A DNA stretch of 64,000 nt from Phytopseudomonas punonensis (GCF_900142655.1 NZ_FRBQ01000001.1:188115-252114); one strand, 5' to 3'; numbered from the stretch's first letter, positions 30,241 to 40,272 are shown. A program made the numbers and translations. Notes: a model not told the origin generated them from the sequence alone.

Positions 30241-31881
30241 CTAGCCCTTGAGCAACCGCGCCTCCGCGTTATCCAGATCGCGGAGGATTTCGGCCAGCAT
30301 GTCATCGTCCAGCTGGTTGTCCTTGCGCATCCGATACAGCTCCAGGCGCTGCGTTCGCAGTGCCTGGAGGCGCATGCGGTACTCCATCTGGTCTGCCTGG
30401 CGCTGATATTCACGGGACTCCTCGGCGCGGCGCGTACGGGTACGCTCAAGCAAGTCGCGGTATTCGCTCATCAGCTTGGCGCGAATCTCGGCAGTGGCAA
30501 TCGCGCTATCGGTATCGGTGGCCTTTTCCTCATCGTTCTCGAGGCAGCGGATCGCAGCTTCCAGAACCTGGGCACGATGGCGATTGAGCTCCGCCTCCTG
30601 GCGTGCCACGTTGTCTTGCGGCAGCAAGGGCAACAACCTCGGCAACAGCACGCTGGCGACCAGCAGCGACACCAGAATCACCCCGGCGGCGATCAGGATC
30701 AGCAGATCCCGTTCGGGAAACGCCTGGCCGTTATTGAGCAGCAGCGGCAGCGACATCACGCCGGCCAAGGTCACCGCGCCGCGCACGCCCCCGACCGTCA
30801 GCACAGCTGTCAGCGCCAGCCGCGATTGCCCGGCAAAGCGCGTCGACTTGCCGCGCCAACGGCGCACCATCCCCGAGGTACGCCAATAGCAGTACACCCA
30901 CACGAAGCGCAGCAGCATCAGCACCGCGTAGACAGCCAGCACGTAGCCCAGCGCCGGCAGCAGTACATGCCAGCTATCGGCGCTCTCACCCATCACCGCC
31001 TTGATGATGTCCGGCAGCTGCAGGCCCAGCAGCAGAAAGATCAACCCGTTGAAGGTGAATTCGAGCATCGCCCACACGCCGCGATTGAGCAGCCGTGTGG
31101 TGGTCTGTCGCGGCAGCAGGTCCAGGCGACTCTGCATCATGCCGGCGGCCACCGCGGAGAGGATGCCGGACAAGCCCAGGTGCTCGGCAGCTACATAGGC
31201 GGCGAATGGCAGCAACAACATCAGCAGGACATGGGGCGCCGGCTCCTCCCAGCCACGGGCGATCATCCAGGCGCGCAGACGCCCCAACAGGTAACTCAGC
31301 GCCATGCCGATCAACAGCCCACCGGCGGCCACCAGCACGAACTGCAGACTGGCATCGGCAAACGAAAACACCCCGGTCAGCGTTGCCGCCACGGCGAACT
31401 TGAAGGCTACCAGACCCGAGGCATCGTTCATCAACGCTTCGCCCTGCAACAGGTTGTTCAAGGTATTGGGCAGGCGGCCGTGGGTGATGGCCGATACCGC
31501 CACCGCATCGGTCGGCGACAACACTGCTGCCAATGCAAAGCAGGCGGCCAGCGGAACCTGCGGCAACAACCAGTGAATGAAATATCCGGCGCCCAGAATG
31601 GTGACGAACACCAGGGCGAACGCCAGAAACAGGATCGGCGTACGCAGCTTGCGGAATTGCCCCTTGGGCATGCGCCAACCATCGACGAACAGCAGCGGCG
31701 GGATGAACAGCAGCAGGAACAGTTCAGGGTCGAGCCGTACATGCAGGCCCAACACCGGAATCGCCAACAGCGCGCCGATCAGTATCTGCAAGATGGGCAG
31801 TGGTAACGGGATGAACTGGGCGCTGATGCGCGTGCCACTGACCACCAGCAACATGATCAAGATGGTGTAGAGAAGCTGCAT
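30241..31881 (-). CDS. Na+/H+ antiporter, CPA1 (NhaP/YjcE) family
   Basis: 546 residues. About twelve transmembrane helices (residues 1-410). The ion-binding region is SPTDAVAVSAITHGRLPN followed by QGEALMNDASGLVAFKFA, with the conserved Asp of helix 5 in the ND pair. The C-terminal 130 residues form a cytoplasmic coiled-coil tail rich in Arg and Glu (from about residue 425), as in YjcE-like proteins. Expected to exchange Na+ or K+ for H+ at the inner membrane. A homologue sits beside dapC/dapD in P. aeruginosa as I recall, consistent with dapD 0.55 kb away here. Confidence 0.9.
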   Translation of the reverse strand: MQLLYTILIMLLVVSGTRISAQFIPLPLPILQILIGALLAIPVLGLHVRLDPELFLLLFIPPLLFVDGWRMPKGQFRKLRTPILFLAFALVFVTILGAGYFIHWLLPQVPLAACFALAAVLSPTDAVAVSAITHGRLPNTLNNLLQGEALMNDASGLVAFKFAVAATLTGVFSFADASLQFVLVAAGGLLIGMALSYLLGRLRAWMIARGWEEPAPHVLLMLLLPFAAYVAAEHLGLSGILSAVAAGMMQSRLDLLPRQTTTRLLNRGVWAMLEFTFNGLIFLLLGLQLPDIIKAVMGESADSWHVLLPALGYVLAVYAVLMLLRFVWVYCYWRTSGMVRRWRGKSTRFAGQSRLALTAVLTVGGVRGAVTLAGVMSLPLLLNNGQAFPERDLLILIAAGVILVSLLVASVLLPRLLPLLPQDNVARQEAELNRHRAQVLEAAIRCLENDEEKATDTDSAIATAEIRAKLMSEYRDLLERTRTRRAEESREYQRQADQMEYRMRLQALRTQRLELYRMRKDNQLDDDMLAEILRDLDNAEARLLKG

Positions 31882-32048
31882 GGGGGGAAAAGTCCTTTGC
31901 GATGACGGCCCGAAGGCGCAGCCATTCTAACGCGAGGTGCGTGCAGGCTGACCCACCCTAAGACCAATCGACGTGGCATAATCGCAGGCTTCGGCATTCA
32001 CAAGCATGCAGGAAGATTCGACGAGTGGAATCTTCCAGAGGTAGACCC

Positions 32049-32396
32049 ATGAGTTACGTGCTTTATGGCATCAAGTCCTGCGACACCATGAAGAAGGCCC
32101 GTACCTGGCTCGACGAGCACGGTATCGCGTACCAGTTTCACGACTACAAGACCGCCGGCATCGACCGCGGCAACCTGCAGAAATGGTGTGACGAGCACGG
32201 CTGGGAAACCATCCTCAATCGCGCCGGCACCACCTTCCGCAAGCTCGAGGACGCCCAGAAAAGCGATCTCGACCAAGCCAAAGCCATCGAACTGATGCTG
32301 GCCCAGCCGTCGATGATCAAGCGTCCGGTGCTGGATCTCGGCAGCCGCACACTGGTTGGCTTCAAACCCGAGCGTTACGCCACCGAAGTGGCCTGA
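32049..32396 (+). CDS. ArsC/Spx-family reductase-like protein (YffB type)
   Basis: 115 residues, thioredoxin fold. Only one active-site Cys in YGIKSCDTMKKARTWL (about Cys10), with the Asp-Thr following as in YffB-like proteins, and the distal R-x-P segment KRPVLDLGSRTLVGF. YffB homologues are annotated as glutathione-dependent thiol reductases rather than true arsenate reductases. GAGGT eight bases before the ATG fixes the start. 37 bases separate it from dapD; the pair is conserved in proteobacteria (YffB-DapE/DapD neighbourhoods), suggesting cotranscription. Confidence 0.88.
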   Translation: MSYVLYGIKSCDTMKKARTWLDEHGIAYQFHDYKTAGIDRGNLQKWCDEHGWETILNRAGTTFRKLEDAQKSDLDQAKAIELMLAQPSMIKRPVLDLGSRTLVGFKPERYATEVA

Positions 32397-32433
32397 TATC
32401 GCCCTCAATCGAATTCGCTGCAAGGAAAAGCTC

Positions 32434-33468
32434 ATGTCCAACACGCTGTTCAGCCTGGCCTTCGGGGTCGGCACCCAAAACCGTCAAAGCACCTGGCTAG
32501 AAGTGTTCTACGCACAGCCGCTGCTCAACCCAAGCGCCGAACTGGTTGCCAAAGTCACCGAGAAGCTCGGCTACAGCGGCGGCAACCAGGCCATCGCCAT
32601 CACCAATCAGCAAGCCGGTGAACTGGCCAGCGCCCTGAAGCACGTCGACTCGGTACAAGCCGCCCTGCTCACTCGCCTGGCAGAAAGCGCCAAGCCGCTG
32701 GTCGCTACACTGCTGGCCGAAGACGCCGCGCTGACCAGCACGCCCGAGGCTTACCTCAAGCTGCACCTGTTGTCTCACCGCCTGGTCAAGCCCCACGGCC
32801 TGAACCTGACCGGCATCTTCCCGCTGCTGCCCAACGTCGCGTGGACCAGCCAGGGGGCGGTCGACCTGGCCGAGCTGCCTGAGCGTCAGTTGGAAGCGCG
32901 CCTGAAAGGTGATCTGCTGGAAGTGTTCTCGGTAGACAAGTTCCCGAAAATGACCGACTACGTGGTGCCGACCGGCGTGCGTATCGCTGACAGTGCGCGG
33001 GTGCGCCTGGGCGCCTACATCGGCGAGGGCACCACCGTGATGCACGAAGGTTTCGTCAACTTCAACGCCGGTACCGCCGGCCCGGGCATGATCGAAGGCC
33101 GCGTTTCCGCTGGCGTATTCGTCGGCAAGGGTTCGGACCTGGGCGGCGGCTGCTCGACCATGGGCACCCTGTCCGGTGGCGGCAACATCGTCATCTCCGT
33201 GGGCGAAGGCTGCCTGATCGGTGCCAACGCCGGTATCGGCATTCCGCTGGGCGATCGCAACATCGTCGAAGCCGGTCTGTACGTCACCGCCGGCACCAAG
33301 ATCGCCCTGCTCGACGACCAGAACAACCTGGTCAAGGTGGTCAAGGGTCGCGACCTGGCTGGTCAGGCGGATCTGCTTTTCCGTCGTAACTCGCAGAGCG
33401 GCGCGGTCGAGTGCAAGACCAACAAGTCGGCTATTGAGCTGAACGAAGCCCTGCACGCTCACAACTGA
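32434..33468 (+). CDS. dapD: Tetrahydrodipicolinate N-succinyltransferase DapD
   Basis: 344 residues, the long form of Pseudomonas and Actinobacteria. It transfers succinyl from succinyl-CoA to tetrahydrodipicolinate, the step before DapC. The C-terminal half is a left-handed beta-helix with hexapeptide-type turns: VRLGAYIGEGTTVMHEGFVN, GRVSAGVFVGKGSDLGGG, VGEGCLIGANAGIGIPLGD. ATG 32434 has AAGGA upstream and gives the family N terminus MSNTLFSLAFGVGTQN. Downstream are csdA-csdE. Confidence 0.95.
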   Translation: MSNTLFSLAFGVGTQNRQSTWLEVFYAQPLLNPSAELVAKVTEKLGYSGGNQAIAITNQQAGELASALKHVDSVQAALLTRLAESAKPLVATLLAEDAALTSTPEAYLKLHLLSHRLVKPHGLNLTGIFPLLPNVAWTSQGAVDLAELPERQLEARLKGDLLEVFSVDKFPKMTDYVVPTGVRIADSARVRLGAYIGEGTTVMHEGFVNFNAGTAGPGMIEGRVSAGVFVGKGSDLGGGCSTMGTLSGGGNIVISVGEGCLIGANAGIGIPLGDRNIVEAGLYVTAGTKIALLDDQNNLVKVVKGRDLAGQADLLFRRNSQSGAVECKTNKSAIELNEALHAHN

Positions 33469-33559
33469 GCCCTGGCTTCGCCCGAACGGGCTGTGCGCGC
33501 GATAGACTAGCGTCTTCGTGGGCACAGCCCGTTTTCACATTCTGCGTGACGAGATCCGG

Positions 33560-34765
33560 ATGACCCTGACTTCCCCCTGGCGCGCCGACTTCCCCGGCAT
33601 GCGGGCCCTGGACGCCGAAGGCCAGACCTACCTCGACAGCGCCGCCACGGCGCAAAAACCACAAGCGGTGCTCGATGCCCTGCTGGCCTACTACGCTGGC
33701 GGCGCCGCCAATGTGCACCGTGCTCAGCACTTGCCAGGCGAGCGTGCCACCCGCGCCTTCGAAGACACTCGCCATAAAGCCGCCCACTGGCTGAGCGCTG
33801 CCAGCAGTGAAGAAATCGTTTTCACCCGCGGCGCCACCGAATCGCTCAACCTGCTCGCCTACGGCCTGGAACACCTGCTCGAGACCGGTGACGAAATCGT
33901 TATCAGCGCTGCCGAGCACCATGCCAACCTGCTGCCCTGGCAACAGCTGGCCGCCCGCAGGTCCCTGAAGCTGGTTGTACTGCCGATGACCCCGCTGGGT
34001 GATATCGACCTGCAGCAGGCGGCCGAGCTGATCGGCCCGCGCACTCGCTTGCTCGCCCTCAGCCAGTTGTCCAACGTGCTGGGGCGCTGGCAGGATTTGC
34101 CGCCGCTGATCCACCAGGCGAGAGAGCACGGTGCGTTGACGGTAGTGGATGGCGCCCAGGCCGTGGTGCATGGCCGCCAGGATATGCAGGCACTGGGCTG
34201 CGACTTCTACGTTTGCTCCAGCCACAAGCTGTATGGGCCGGATGGCGTTGGCCTGCTCTACGGCCGCCGCGACGCGCTGCAGCGCCTGCGCCACTGGCAG
34301 TTCGGCGGTGAGATGGTGCAACAAGCGGACTATCACACCTCCACCTTTCGCACTGCACCACTGGGCCTGGAGGCCGGCACGCCGGCGATATCTGGCGTCA
34401 TCGCATTCGGCGCTGCGCTGGACTACCTCGCAGGCCTCGACAGCAAAGCCATCGGCGACCATGAAGCGGCGCTGCACCACGCGCTGCTGAGCGGCCTGCA
34501 AAATTACGAAGGCCTGCGCCTTCTCGGCGAGCCGCAAACCGCACTGGCCAGCTTTACCGTAGACGGCGTGCACAGCGGCGACCTAGCCCACCTGCTTACC
34601 GAACAGGGCATTGCCGTGCGCGCCGGCCATCACTGCGCCATGCCGCTGCTGCAACGCCTTGGCGTGGACGGCGCGATCCGCGTGTCGCTTGGCCTCTACA
34701 ACGATGAGAGCGACCTGCAGCGTTTCTTCACGGCGCTGGACAAAGCCCTGGAGCTGCTGCGATGA
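33560..34765 (+). CDS. csdA: Cysteine desulfurase CsdA (SufS-type)
   Basis: 401 residues. PLP enzyme that releases sulfur from cysteine as a persulfide for Fe-S clusters or thio-modification. The PLP lysine lies in YVCSSHKLYGPDGVGLLYG and the persulfide-forming Cys in VRAGHHCAMPLL near the C terminus (group II, short loop). YLDSAATAQKP near the N terminus is typical. I start at ATG 33560; an upstream in-frame start at 33518 adds 14 unlikely residues. The last four bases overlap csdE, giving a coupled donor-acceptor pair. Confidence 0.93.
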   Translation: MTLTSPWRADFPGMRALDAEGQTYLDSAATAQKPQAVLDALLAYYAGGAANVHRAQHLPGERATRAFEDTRHKAAHWLSAASSEEIVFTRGATESLNLLAYGLEHLLETGDEIVISAAEHHANLLPWQQLAARRSLKLVVLPMTPLGDIDLQQAAELIGPRTRLLALSQLSNVLGRWQDLPPLIHQAREHGALTVVDGAQAVVHGRQDMQALGCDFYVCSSHKLYGPDGVGLLYGRRDALQRLRHWQFGGEMVQQADYHTSTFRTAPLGLEAGTPAISGVIAFGAALDYLAGLDSKAIGDHEAALHHALLSGLQNYEGLRLLGEPQTALASFTVDGVHSGDLAHLLTEQGIAVRAGHHCAMPLLQRLGVDGAIRVSLGLYNDESDLQRFFTALDKALELLR

Positions 34766-35166
34766 GCCTGCCGGACAACGCCCTCGAAGCACGCGAGGCA
34801 TTCAACGCCTGCGCAGGCTGGGAACAGCGCGCACGCCTGTTGATGCAGTGGGGCGAACGCCTGGAGCCGCTACCTGAGCGTCATGAAGCGGATCGTGTAC
34901 ACGGCTGCGAGAGCCAGGTATGGCTGAACGGTGAACAACGCGACGGGCACTGGCACTTTCGCGCCAGCAGCGATGCACGGCTGATTCGCGGCCTGCTGGC
35001 CGTGCTGCTGGCGCGGGTCAATGGTTTGAATGCTGCCGAGCTGGCGAGCCTGGATATCAGCGACTGGTTCACCCAGCTCGGCCTGTCGCGGCAACTGTCG
35101 CCGTCACGCGCCAGCGGCATGAACGCTGTTGTGCAGCAGATGCGCCGGCTGATCGAAGCGGATTAA
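34762..35166 (+). CDS. csdE: SufE-like sulfur acceptor CsdE
   Basis: 134 residues. Accepts sulfane sulfur from CsdA at the conserved Cys49 (RVHGCESQVWLN), boosting desulfurase activity. The remainder, including RGLLAVLLARVNGLNAAEL and GLSRQLSPSRASGMNAVVQQM, matches the SufE fold. It overlaps csdA by ATGA. With the convergent tcdA (CsdL) gene, this rebuilds the csdA-csdE-csdL sulfur/t6A-cyclisation neighbourhood of E. coli, although here tcdA is on the other strand and separated by a MITE-like repeat. Confidence 0.93.
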   Translation: MSLPDNALEAREAFNACAGWEQRARLLMQWGERLEPLPERHEADRVHGCESQVWLNGEQRDGHWHFRASSDARLIRGLLAVLLARVNGLNAAELASLDISDWFTQLGLSRQLSPSRASGMNAVVQQMRRLIEAD

Positions 35167-35170
35167 GCCG

Positions 35171-35312
35171 TAGGGTCTGTACGAAAAGTTTCCGAGCGAA
35201 GGTCAGGCAAGGCAAAAATCGGTGAGGACGCGGAGTTTACGAGTAGTAAATGAGCAGTCCGAACCGATTTTTAACGAAGCATCACCGAGCGCAGGTACTT
35301 TTCGTCAGAGCC
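35171..35312. mobile_element. MITE-like element, copy 2
   Basis: About 142 bases with terminal inverted repeats GGGTCTGTACGAAAAGT (35173-35189) and, inverted at 35297-35312, GGCTCTGACGAAAAGT. Its interior (35226-35260) holds the same hairpin as copies 1 and 3, with GGAC/GTCC and TTTAC/GTAAA arms. It fills the gap between csdE and tcdA. The right terminal repeat contains the last two codons and the TGA stop of tcdA. No clean target duplication is visible. Confidence 0.75.
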
Positions 35313-36117
35313 TCGGCGCAGCCCGCTCGCTTGGGCGTCGCGCGCCGGCCACGATCTTGTCGACGATCCGCGCCGCGGCGACCATGCCGAAGGTCGCCGT
35401 GACCATCATCACCGCACCAAAGCCGCCAGCACAGTCGAGCTTCACGCCCTCGCCTACGAATGCCTTGCTTTGGCAAACACCGCCATCCTCCCCCGGATAA
35501 CGCAGCTGCTCGGTGGAAAACACGCAGGGCACGCTGTAGGTACGCCCCGGCGTGCGGGAAAAGCCGTAATCGCGGCGCAGGGTGGAACGCACCTTGGCAG
35601 CCAGGGGATCGTTGAAGGTCTTGTTGAGGTCGGCCACCTGCACCTGGGTCGGGTCAATCTGCCCGCCAGCGCCGCCGGTGGTTACCAGGGCGATCTTGCG
35701 GCGCTTGCACCAGGCGATCAGCGCGGCCTTGGCGGCTACGCTGTCGATGCAGTCGAGCAGCCCATCGAGCTCGACGGTGATGTACTGGGCCATGGTTTCG
35801 CGGGTCACGAAATCGGCCACTTCGTGCACCACGCACGCCGGGTTGATCGCCCGCAGCCGCTCACCCATCACCTCGACCTTGGCGCGCCCCACCTGCCCCT
35901 GCAAGGCATGGGCCTGGCGATTGGTATTGCTGACGCAGACGTCGTCCAGGTCGAACAGGGAAATCTCGCCGACGCCGGAACGCACCAGCGCCTCGGCCGC
36001 CCAGGAGCCGACGCCACCAATGCCGACCACAGCCACGTGGGCGGCAGCCAGCCGCTCGGCGCCTTCACGGCCATACAACCGGGCAATTCCGGCGAAACGC
36101 TGCTCATCGAACGACAT
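35305..36117 (-). CDS. tcdA: tRNA threonylcarbamoyladenosine dehydratase TcdA (CsdL)
   Basis: 270 residues. E1-like enzyme that uses ATP to cyclise t6A37 to ct6A in tRNAs; it can take part in the CsdA-CsdE sulfur relay. Rossmann motif VVGIGGVGSWAAEALVRSGVG (residues 30-50), DLDDVCVSNTNRQ, and CIDSVAAKAALIAWCKRR. Start at ATG 36115-36117 with AGGAG seven bases upstream. The extreme C terminus (…RL then TGA) is encoded by the terminal repeat of the adjacent MITE-like element, so the protein end may have been altered by the insertion. Confidence 0.93.
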   Translation of the reverse strand: MSFDEQRFAGIARLYGREGAERLAAAHVAVVGIGGVGSWAAEALVRSGVGEISLFDLDDVCVSNTNRQAHALQGQVGRAKVEVMGERLRAINPACVVHEVADFVTRETMAQYITVELDGLLDCIDSVAAKAALIAWCKRRKIALVTTGGAGGQIDPTQVQVADLNKTFNDPLAAKVRSTLRRDYGFSRTPGRTYSVPCVFSTEQLRYPGEDGGVCQSKAFVGEGVKLDCAGGFGAVMMVTATFGMVAAARIVDKIVAGARRPSERAAPRL

Positions 36118-36336
36118 GGTGGCTCCTCTCTCAGGGCGCGCATTATAGAAAGCCCGGCAGCGCATCCCAAGCACCATCGGGCCGGCGCCTGCCGCAAGAC
36201 GATGCGCGTGGCCTCAACAACCCTCGGGCAGCTTGCCGGAGCTGTGCTATACAGTCATTCATCGACGGAGTAGCATGCGCGCCAGCCGGCGTTCGCCGGT
36301 CTTCTCCCCGTTCCACCCTTCGGAACCTTACACAGC

Positions 36337-38946
36337 ATGCTTTCGCGCAAGTTTGGCCTCAATCTAGTTGTTTTCCTGGCTATTGCCGCCCTTTTCACCG
36401 GTATTTGGGCGCTCTACAACCGTCCGATCACGGCCCCGAACTGGCCGGAGCAGATATCCGGCTATTCGTTCTCGCCGTTCCGGCAGGGCGAGAGCCCGCA
36501 AACCGGTGTGTATCCCAGTGATGAAGAGATGCGTGAGGATCTCGAGTTGCTGTCCAAGCAAACCGACAGCATCCGTACCTATTCGGTGGACGGCGACCTC
36601 GACAAGATCCCTGCGCTGGCCGAAGAGTTCGGCCTGCGCGTGACCCTGGGCGTATGGATCAGCCCCGACGAGGAGCGCAACGAGCGCGAAATCACCAAAG
36701 CCATCGAAATCGCCAACAACTCACGCAGCGTTGTGCGTGTGGTGGTCGGTAACGAGGCGCTGTTTCGCCGCGAAGTCACCGTCAAGCAGCTGACCGCTTA
36801 CATGGATCGCGTGCGTTCGGCGGTCAAAGTGCCGGTCACCACGTCCGAGCAGTGGCACATCTGGGAGGAATACCCGGAGCTGGCTGACCACGCCGACCTG
36901 ATCGCTGCGCACGTGTTGCCTTACTGGGAATTCATTCCCATGAAGGACTCCACCCAGTTCACCCTGGACCGCGCCCGCGATCTGAAAAAACTGTTCCCGA
37001 AAAAGCCGCTGCTGCTTTCCGAAGTCGGCTGGCCGAGCAACGGCCGCGTGCGCGGTGGCGCCGAAGCGACCCAGGCGGATCAGGCAATCTACCTGCGCAC
37101 GCTGGTTACCACGCTCAACGCCCAGGGCTACAACTACTTCGTCATCGAAGCCTTCGACCAACCCTGGAAAGCCGGCGACGAAGGCTCGGTGGGCGCTTAC
37201 TGGGGTGTTTACAACCTAGACCGCCAACCGAAATTCAACTTCGAGGGCCCGGTAGTCGCCATTCCGAAATGGCGCATGCTGGCAGTCGCCTCGGTGGTCA
37301 TGGCGCTGCTGTCGCTGGCTCTGATGCTGATCGACGGCAGCGCCCTGCGCCAACGCGGCCGTACCTTCCTGACCTTCGTGGCGTTCGCCGGCGGCTCGGC
37401 TCTGGTGTGGATCGGCTACGACTACAGCCAGCAGTACAGCACCTGGTTCAGCACCCTCGTTGGTGTGCTGCTCGGCATCGGCGCCATCGGCGTGTTCATC
37501 GTCTTGCTGACCGAGGCCCACGAGCTCGCCGAAACGGTATGGACGCAGCGCCGCCGGCCCTTCACGCCAGTGGTCGGCGATAGCCATTACCGGCCCAAGG
37601 TGTCGATCCACGTGCCGTGCTACAACGAGCCGCCGGAGATGGTTAAACAGACCCTCGACGCCCTGGCCAACCTCGACTATCCGGACTTTGAAGTCCTGAT
37701 CATCGACAACAACACCAAGGACCCTGCGGTGTGGGAGCCGGTACGCGACTACTGCGAACAGCTCGGCCCGCGTTTCCGCTTCTTCCACGTTGCGCCGCTG
37801 CATGGCTTCAAGGGTGGCGCGCTGAACTACATCCTGCCGCACACCGCACCGGACGTTGAAGTGGTGGCGGTGATCGACTCCGACTACTGCGTCGATCGCA
37901 ACTGGCTCAAGTACATGGTGCCGCACTTCGCCGACCCGTCGATTGCCGTGGTGCAGTCGCCGCAGGACTACCGTGACGGCGAAGAAAGCACCTTCAAGAA
38001 ACTCTGCTACGCCGAATACAAGGGCTTCTTCCACATCGGCATGGTGACCCGCAACGACCGTAACGCGATCATCCAGCACGGCACCATGACGATGATTCGC
38101 CGTACCGTGATGGACGAGCTGAAGTGGGCCGACTGGACCATCTGCGAAGACGCCGAGCTTGGCCTGCGCGTGTTCAAGGCCGGCTACTCAGCCGCCTATG
38201 CCCACGACAGCTTCGGCAAGGGGCTGATGCCGGACACCTTCATCGACTTCAAGAAGCAGCGCTTCCGTTGGGCCTATGGCGCCATTCAGATCATGAAGGG
38301 CCACGCACGCAGCCTGTTCAGCGGTAAGGACAGCCAGCTCAAGCGCGGCCAGCGTTATCACTTCATCGCGGGCTGGCTGCCGTGGGTTGCTGATGGCCTG
38401 AACATCTTCTTCACTGCCGGCGCCCTGCTGTGGTCGGCGGCGATGATCATCGTGCCGCAACGAGTCGACCCACCGCTGCTGATCTTCGCAATTCCGCCCC
38501 TAGCGCTGTTCCTATTCAAGGTCGGCAAGATCATCTTCCTCTATCGTCGGGCGATGGGCGTCAACCTGAAGGATGCCTTCTGCGCCGCGGTGGCCGGGCT
38601 GGCGCTGTCGCACACCATCGCCAAAGCGGTGCTGTACGGGATGTTCACCAAGTCGATCCCGTTCTTCCGCACGCCGAAGATGCGCTCCAGCCATGGCCTG
38701 ATGGTGGCCCTGGCCGAAGCGCGCGAAGAAGTGTTCATCATGCTGCTGCTGTGGGGCGCCGCTCTGGGCATCGCCATCGTGCAGGGCCTGCCCAGCTACG
38801 ACGTGAAGTTCTGGGTGGTCATGCTGCTGGTACAGTCGCTGCCATACCTCGCCGCGCTGATCATGGCACTGCTGTCTTCGCAGCCTAAACCGCTGGAAAT
38901 CCCGGTGGTGCAGAGTGATGCTCCGGACGAGCCAGAAAACGCCTGA
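36337..38946 (+). CDS. ndvB: NdvB-like bifunctional GH17-GT2 membrane glucan synthase
   Basis: 869 residues. An N-terminal membrane anchor (7-27), then a GH17-type domain (about 40-310) with both expected glutamates, Glu140 (VVVGNEALF) and Glu229 (LLSEVGWPSNG). Two transmembrane helices (about 312-395) lead to a processive GT2 domain with VIDSDYC, ICEDAELGLRVF and QRFRWAYG motifs, followed by further membrane helices. This matches P. aeruginosa NdvB, which makes periplasmic cyclic beta-1,3 glucans tied to biofilm antibiotic tolerance and osmoadaptation; the GH17 part probably remodels or cyclises the chain. The next gene is dapE, the same order I recall in P. aeruginosa. A strong terminator follows. 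Confidence 0.9.
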   Translation: MLSRKFGLNLVVFLAIAALFTGIWALYNRPITAPNWPEQISGYSFSPFRQGESPQTGVYPSDEEMREDLELLSKQTDSIRTYSVDGDLDKIPALAEEFGLRVTLGVWISPDEERNEREITKAIEIANNSRSVVRVVVGNEALFRREVTVKQLTAYMDRVRSAVKVPVTTSEQWHIWEEYPELADHADLIAAHVLPYWEFIPMKDSTQFTLDRARDLKKLFPKKPLLLSEVGWPSNGRVRGGAEATQADQAIYLRTLVTTLNAQGYNYFVIEAFDQPWKAGDEGSVGAYWGVYNLDRQPKFNFEGPVVAIPKWRMLAVASVVMALLSLALMLIDGSALRQRGRTFLTFVAFAGGSALVWIGYDYSQQYSTWFSTLVGVLLGIGAIGVFIVLLTEAHELAETVWTQRRRPFTPVVGDSHYRPKVSIHVPCYNEPPEMVKQTLDALANLDYPDFEVLIIDNNTKDPAVWEPVRDYCEQLGPRFRFFHVAPLHGFKGGALNYILPHTAPDVEVVAVIDSDYCVDRNWLKYMVPHFADPSIAVVQSPQDYRDGEESTFKKLCYAEYKGFFHIGMVTRNDRNAIIQHGTMTMIRRTVMDELKWADWTICEDAELGLRVFKAGYSAAYAHDSFGKGLMPDTFIDFKKQRFRWAYGAIQIMKGHARSLFSGKDSQLKRGQRYHFIAGWLPWVADGLNIFFTAGALLWSAAMIIVPQRVDPPLLIFAIPPLALFLFKVGKIIFLYRRAMGVNLKDAFCAAVAGLALSHTIAKAVLYGMFTKSIPFFRTPKMRSSHGLMVALAEAREEVFIMLLLWGAALGIAIVQGLPSYDVKFWVVMLLVQSLPYLAALIMALLSSQPKPLEIPVVQSDAPDEPENA

Positions 38947-38966
38947 GCTATCTGCAAAGCAGCACT

Positions 38967-38994
38967 AAAACGGCGGCCAATTGGCCGCCGTTTT
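38967..38994. terminator. Intrinsic terminator after ndvB
   Basis: A perfect palindrome of two 14-base arms (AAAACGGCGGCCAA and TTGGCCGCCGTTTT) lies 21 bases after the ndvB stop; it is followed by TTTTCATTTG and should work in the plus direction. Confidence 0.9.
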
Positions 38995-39129
38995 CATTTG
39001 TAGTGCCCGCGCGGCAGACAGCGCCAGGGCACTCTATCCGCCGCCAATGGGCCGCACGCCTACGAGAGCCAGGCGTTTTGCTTTAAGCTATGCGCCCTTC
39101 CCGCCCTGCACTGCTTTACCGGAGTTTCC

Positions 39130-40272
39130 ATGACGGCCCTGTCCCCTACCCTCGAGCTCGCCTGCGACCTGATCCGCCGGCCTTCCGTCACGCCACTGGA
39201 CGAAGGCTGCCAGGAACTGATGATGCGCCGCCTCGCGGCTCTGGGTTTCGCCATCGAGCCAATGCGCATCGAGGACGTGGATAACTTCTGGGCCAGCCAC
39301 GGTAACCAGGACGGCCCAGTATTATGCTTTGCCGGGCACACCGACGTGGTGCCAACCGGCCCGGTGCAGGCCTGGCAGCACGGCCCGTTCGAGGCGCTGA
39401 TCGACGAGCAGGGCATGCTCTGTGGCCGCGGCGCTGCCGACATGAAAGGCAGCCTGGCGTCGATGATCATCGCCGTAGAGCGCTTCGTGGCCGAATACCC
39501 GAACCACAAGGGCCGTATCACCTTTCTGATTACTAGTGACGAGGAAGGCCCGGCCCACCATGGCACCAAGGCCGTGGTCGAGCGCCTGGCTGCGCGCAAC
39601 GAGCGCCTGGACTGGTGCATCGTCGGTGAGCCATCGAGCACCACCCTGGTTGGCGACGTGGTTAAGAACGGCCGCCGCGGTTCGCTCGGCGCGACCCTCA
39701 CCGTGCGCGGTATCCAGGGCCACGTGGCCTATCCGCATCTGGCCAAGAACCCGATTCATCTGGCAGCGCCAGCGCTAGCCGAACTGGCTGCCGAGCACTG
39801 GGACGATGGTAACGCGTTCTTTCCGCCGACCAGCTTCCAGATATCCAACCTGAACTCGGGCACCGGCGCTACCAACGTAATCCCCGGCGAGCTGAAGGCA
39901 GTGTTCAACTTCCGTTTCTCCACCGAATCGACCGTGGAGGGCCTGCAGCAGCGGGTCAACGCGATCTTCGACAAGCACGGCCTGGACTACCACATCGACT
40001 GGGCGCTGTCGGGCCTGCCATTTCTCACCGAGCCAGGCGCGCTGCTCGATGCGGTCAGCGCCAGCATCCGCACGGTGACCGGTCGCGAAACCACGCCAAG
40101 CACCAGCGGTGGCACCTCGGACGGGCGTTTTATCGCCACTCTCGGCACTCAGGTAGTCGAGCTCGGCCCGGTCAACGCGACCATCCACCAGGTCAATGAG
40201 CGCGTGCTGGCCAGCGATCTCGATGTACTCACCGAGATCTACTACCAGACCCTGGTCAAGCTGCTCGCCTGA
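39130..40272 (+). CDS. dapE: Succinyl-diaminopimelate desuccinylase DapE
   Basis: 380 residues, M20 metallohydrolase with two zinc ions; it removes succinate from N-succinyl-LL-DAP, completing the branch begun by DapD and DapC. Metal ligands: His70 ([10 protein letters not shown]), Asp in [11 protein letters not shown], the Glu pair in [11 protein letters not shown], and the C-terminal His. ATG 39130 is preceded by CGGAGT. The stop overlaps the rlmA start by one base (TGATG), so the two genes are coupled. Confidence 0.96.
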   Translation: MTALSPTLELACDLIRRPSVTPLDEGCQELMMRRLAALGFAIEPMRIEDVDNFWASHGNQDGPVLCFAGHTDVVPTGPVQAWQHGPFEALIDEQGMLCGRGAADMKGSLASMIIAVERFVAEYPNHKGRITFLITSDEEGPAHHGTKAVVERLAARNERLDWCIVGEPSSTTLVGDVVKNGRRGSLGATLTVRGIQGHVAYPHLAKNPIHLAAPALAELAAEHWDDGNAFFPPTSFQISNLNSGTGATNVIPGELKAVFNFRFSTESTVEGLQQRVNAIFDKHGLDYHIDWALSGLPFLTEPGALLDAVSASIRTVTGRETTPSTSGGTSDGRFIATLGTQVVELGPVNATIHQVNERVLASDLDVLTEIYYQTLVKLLA

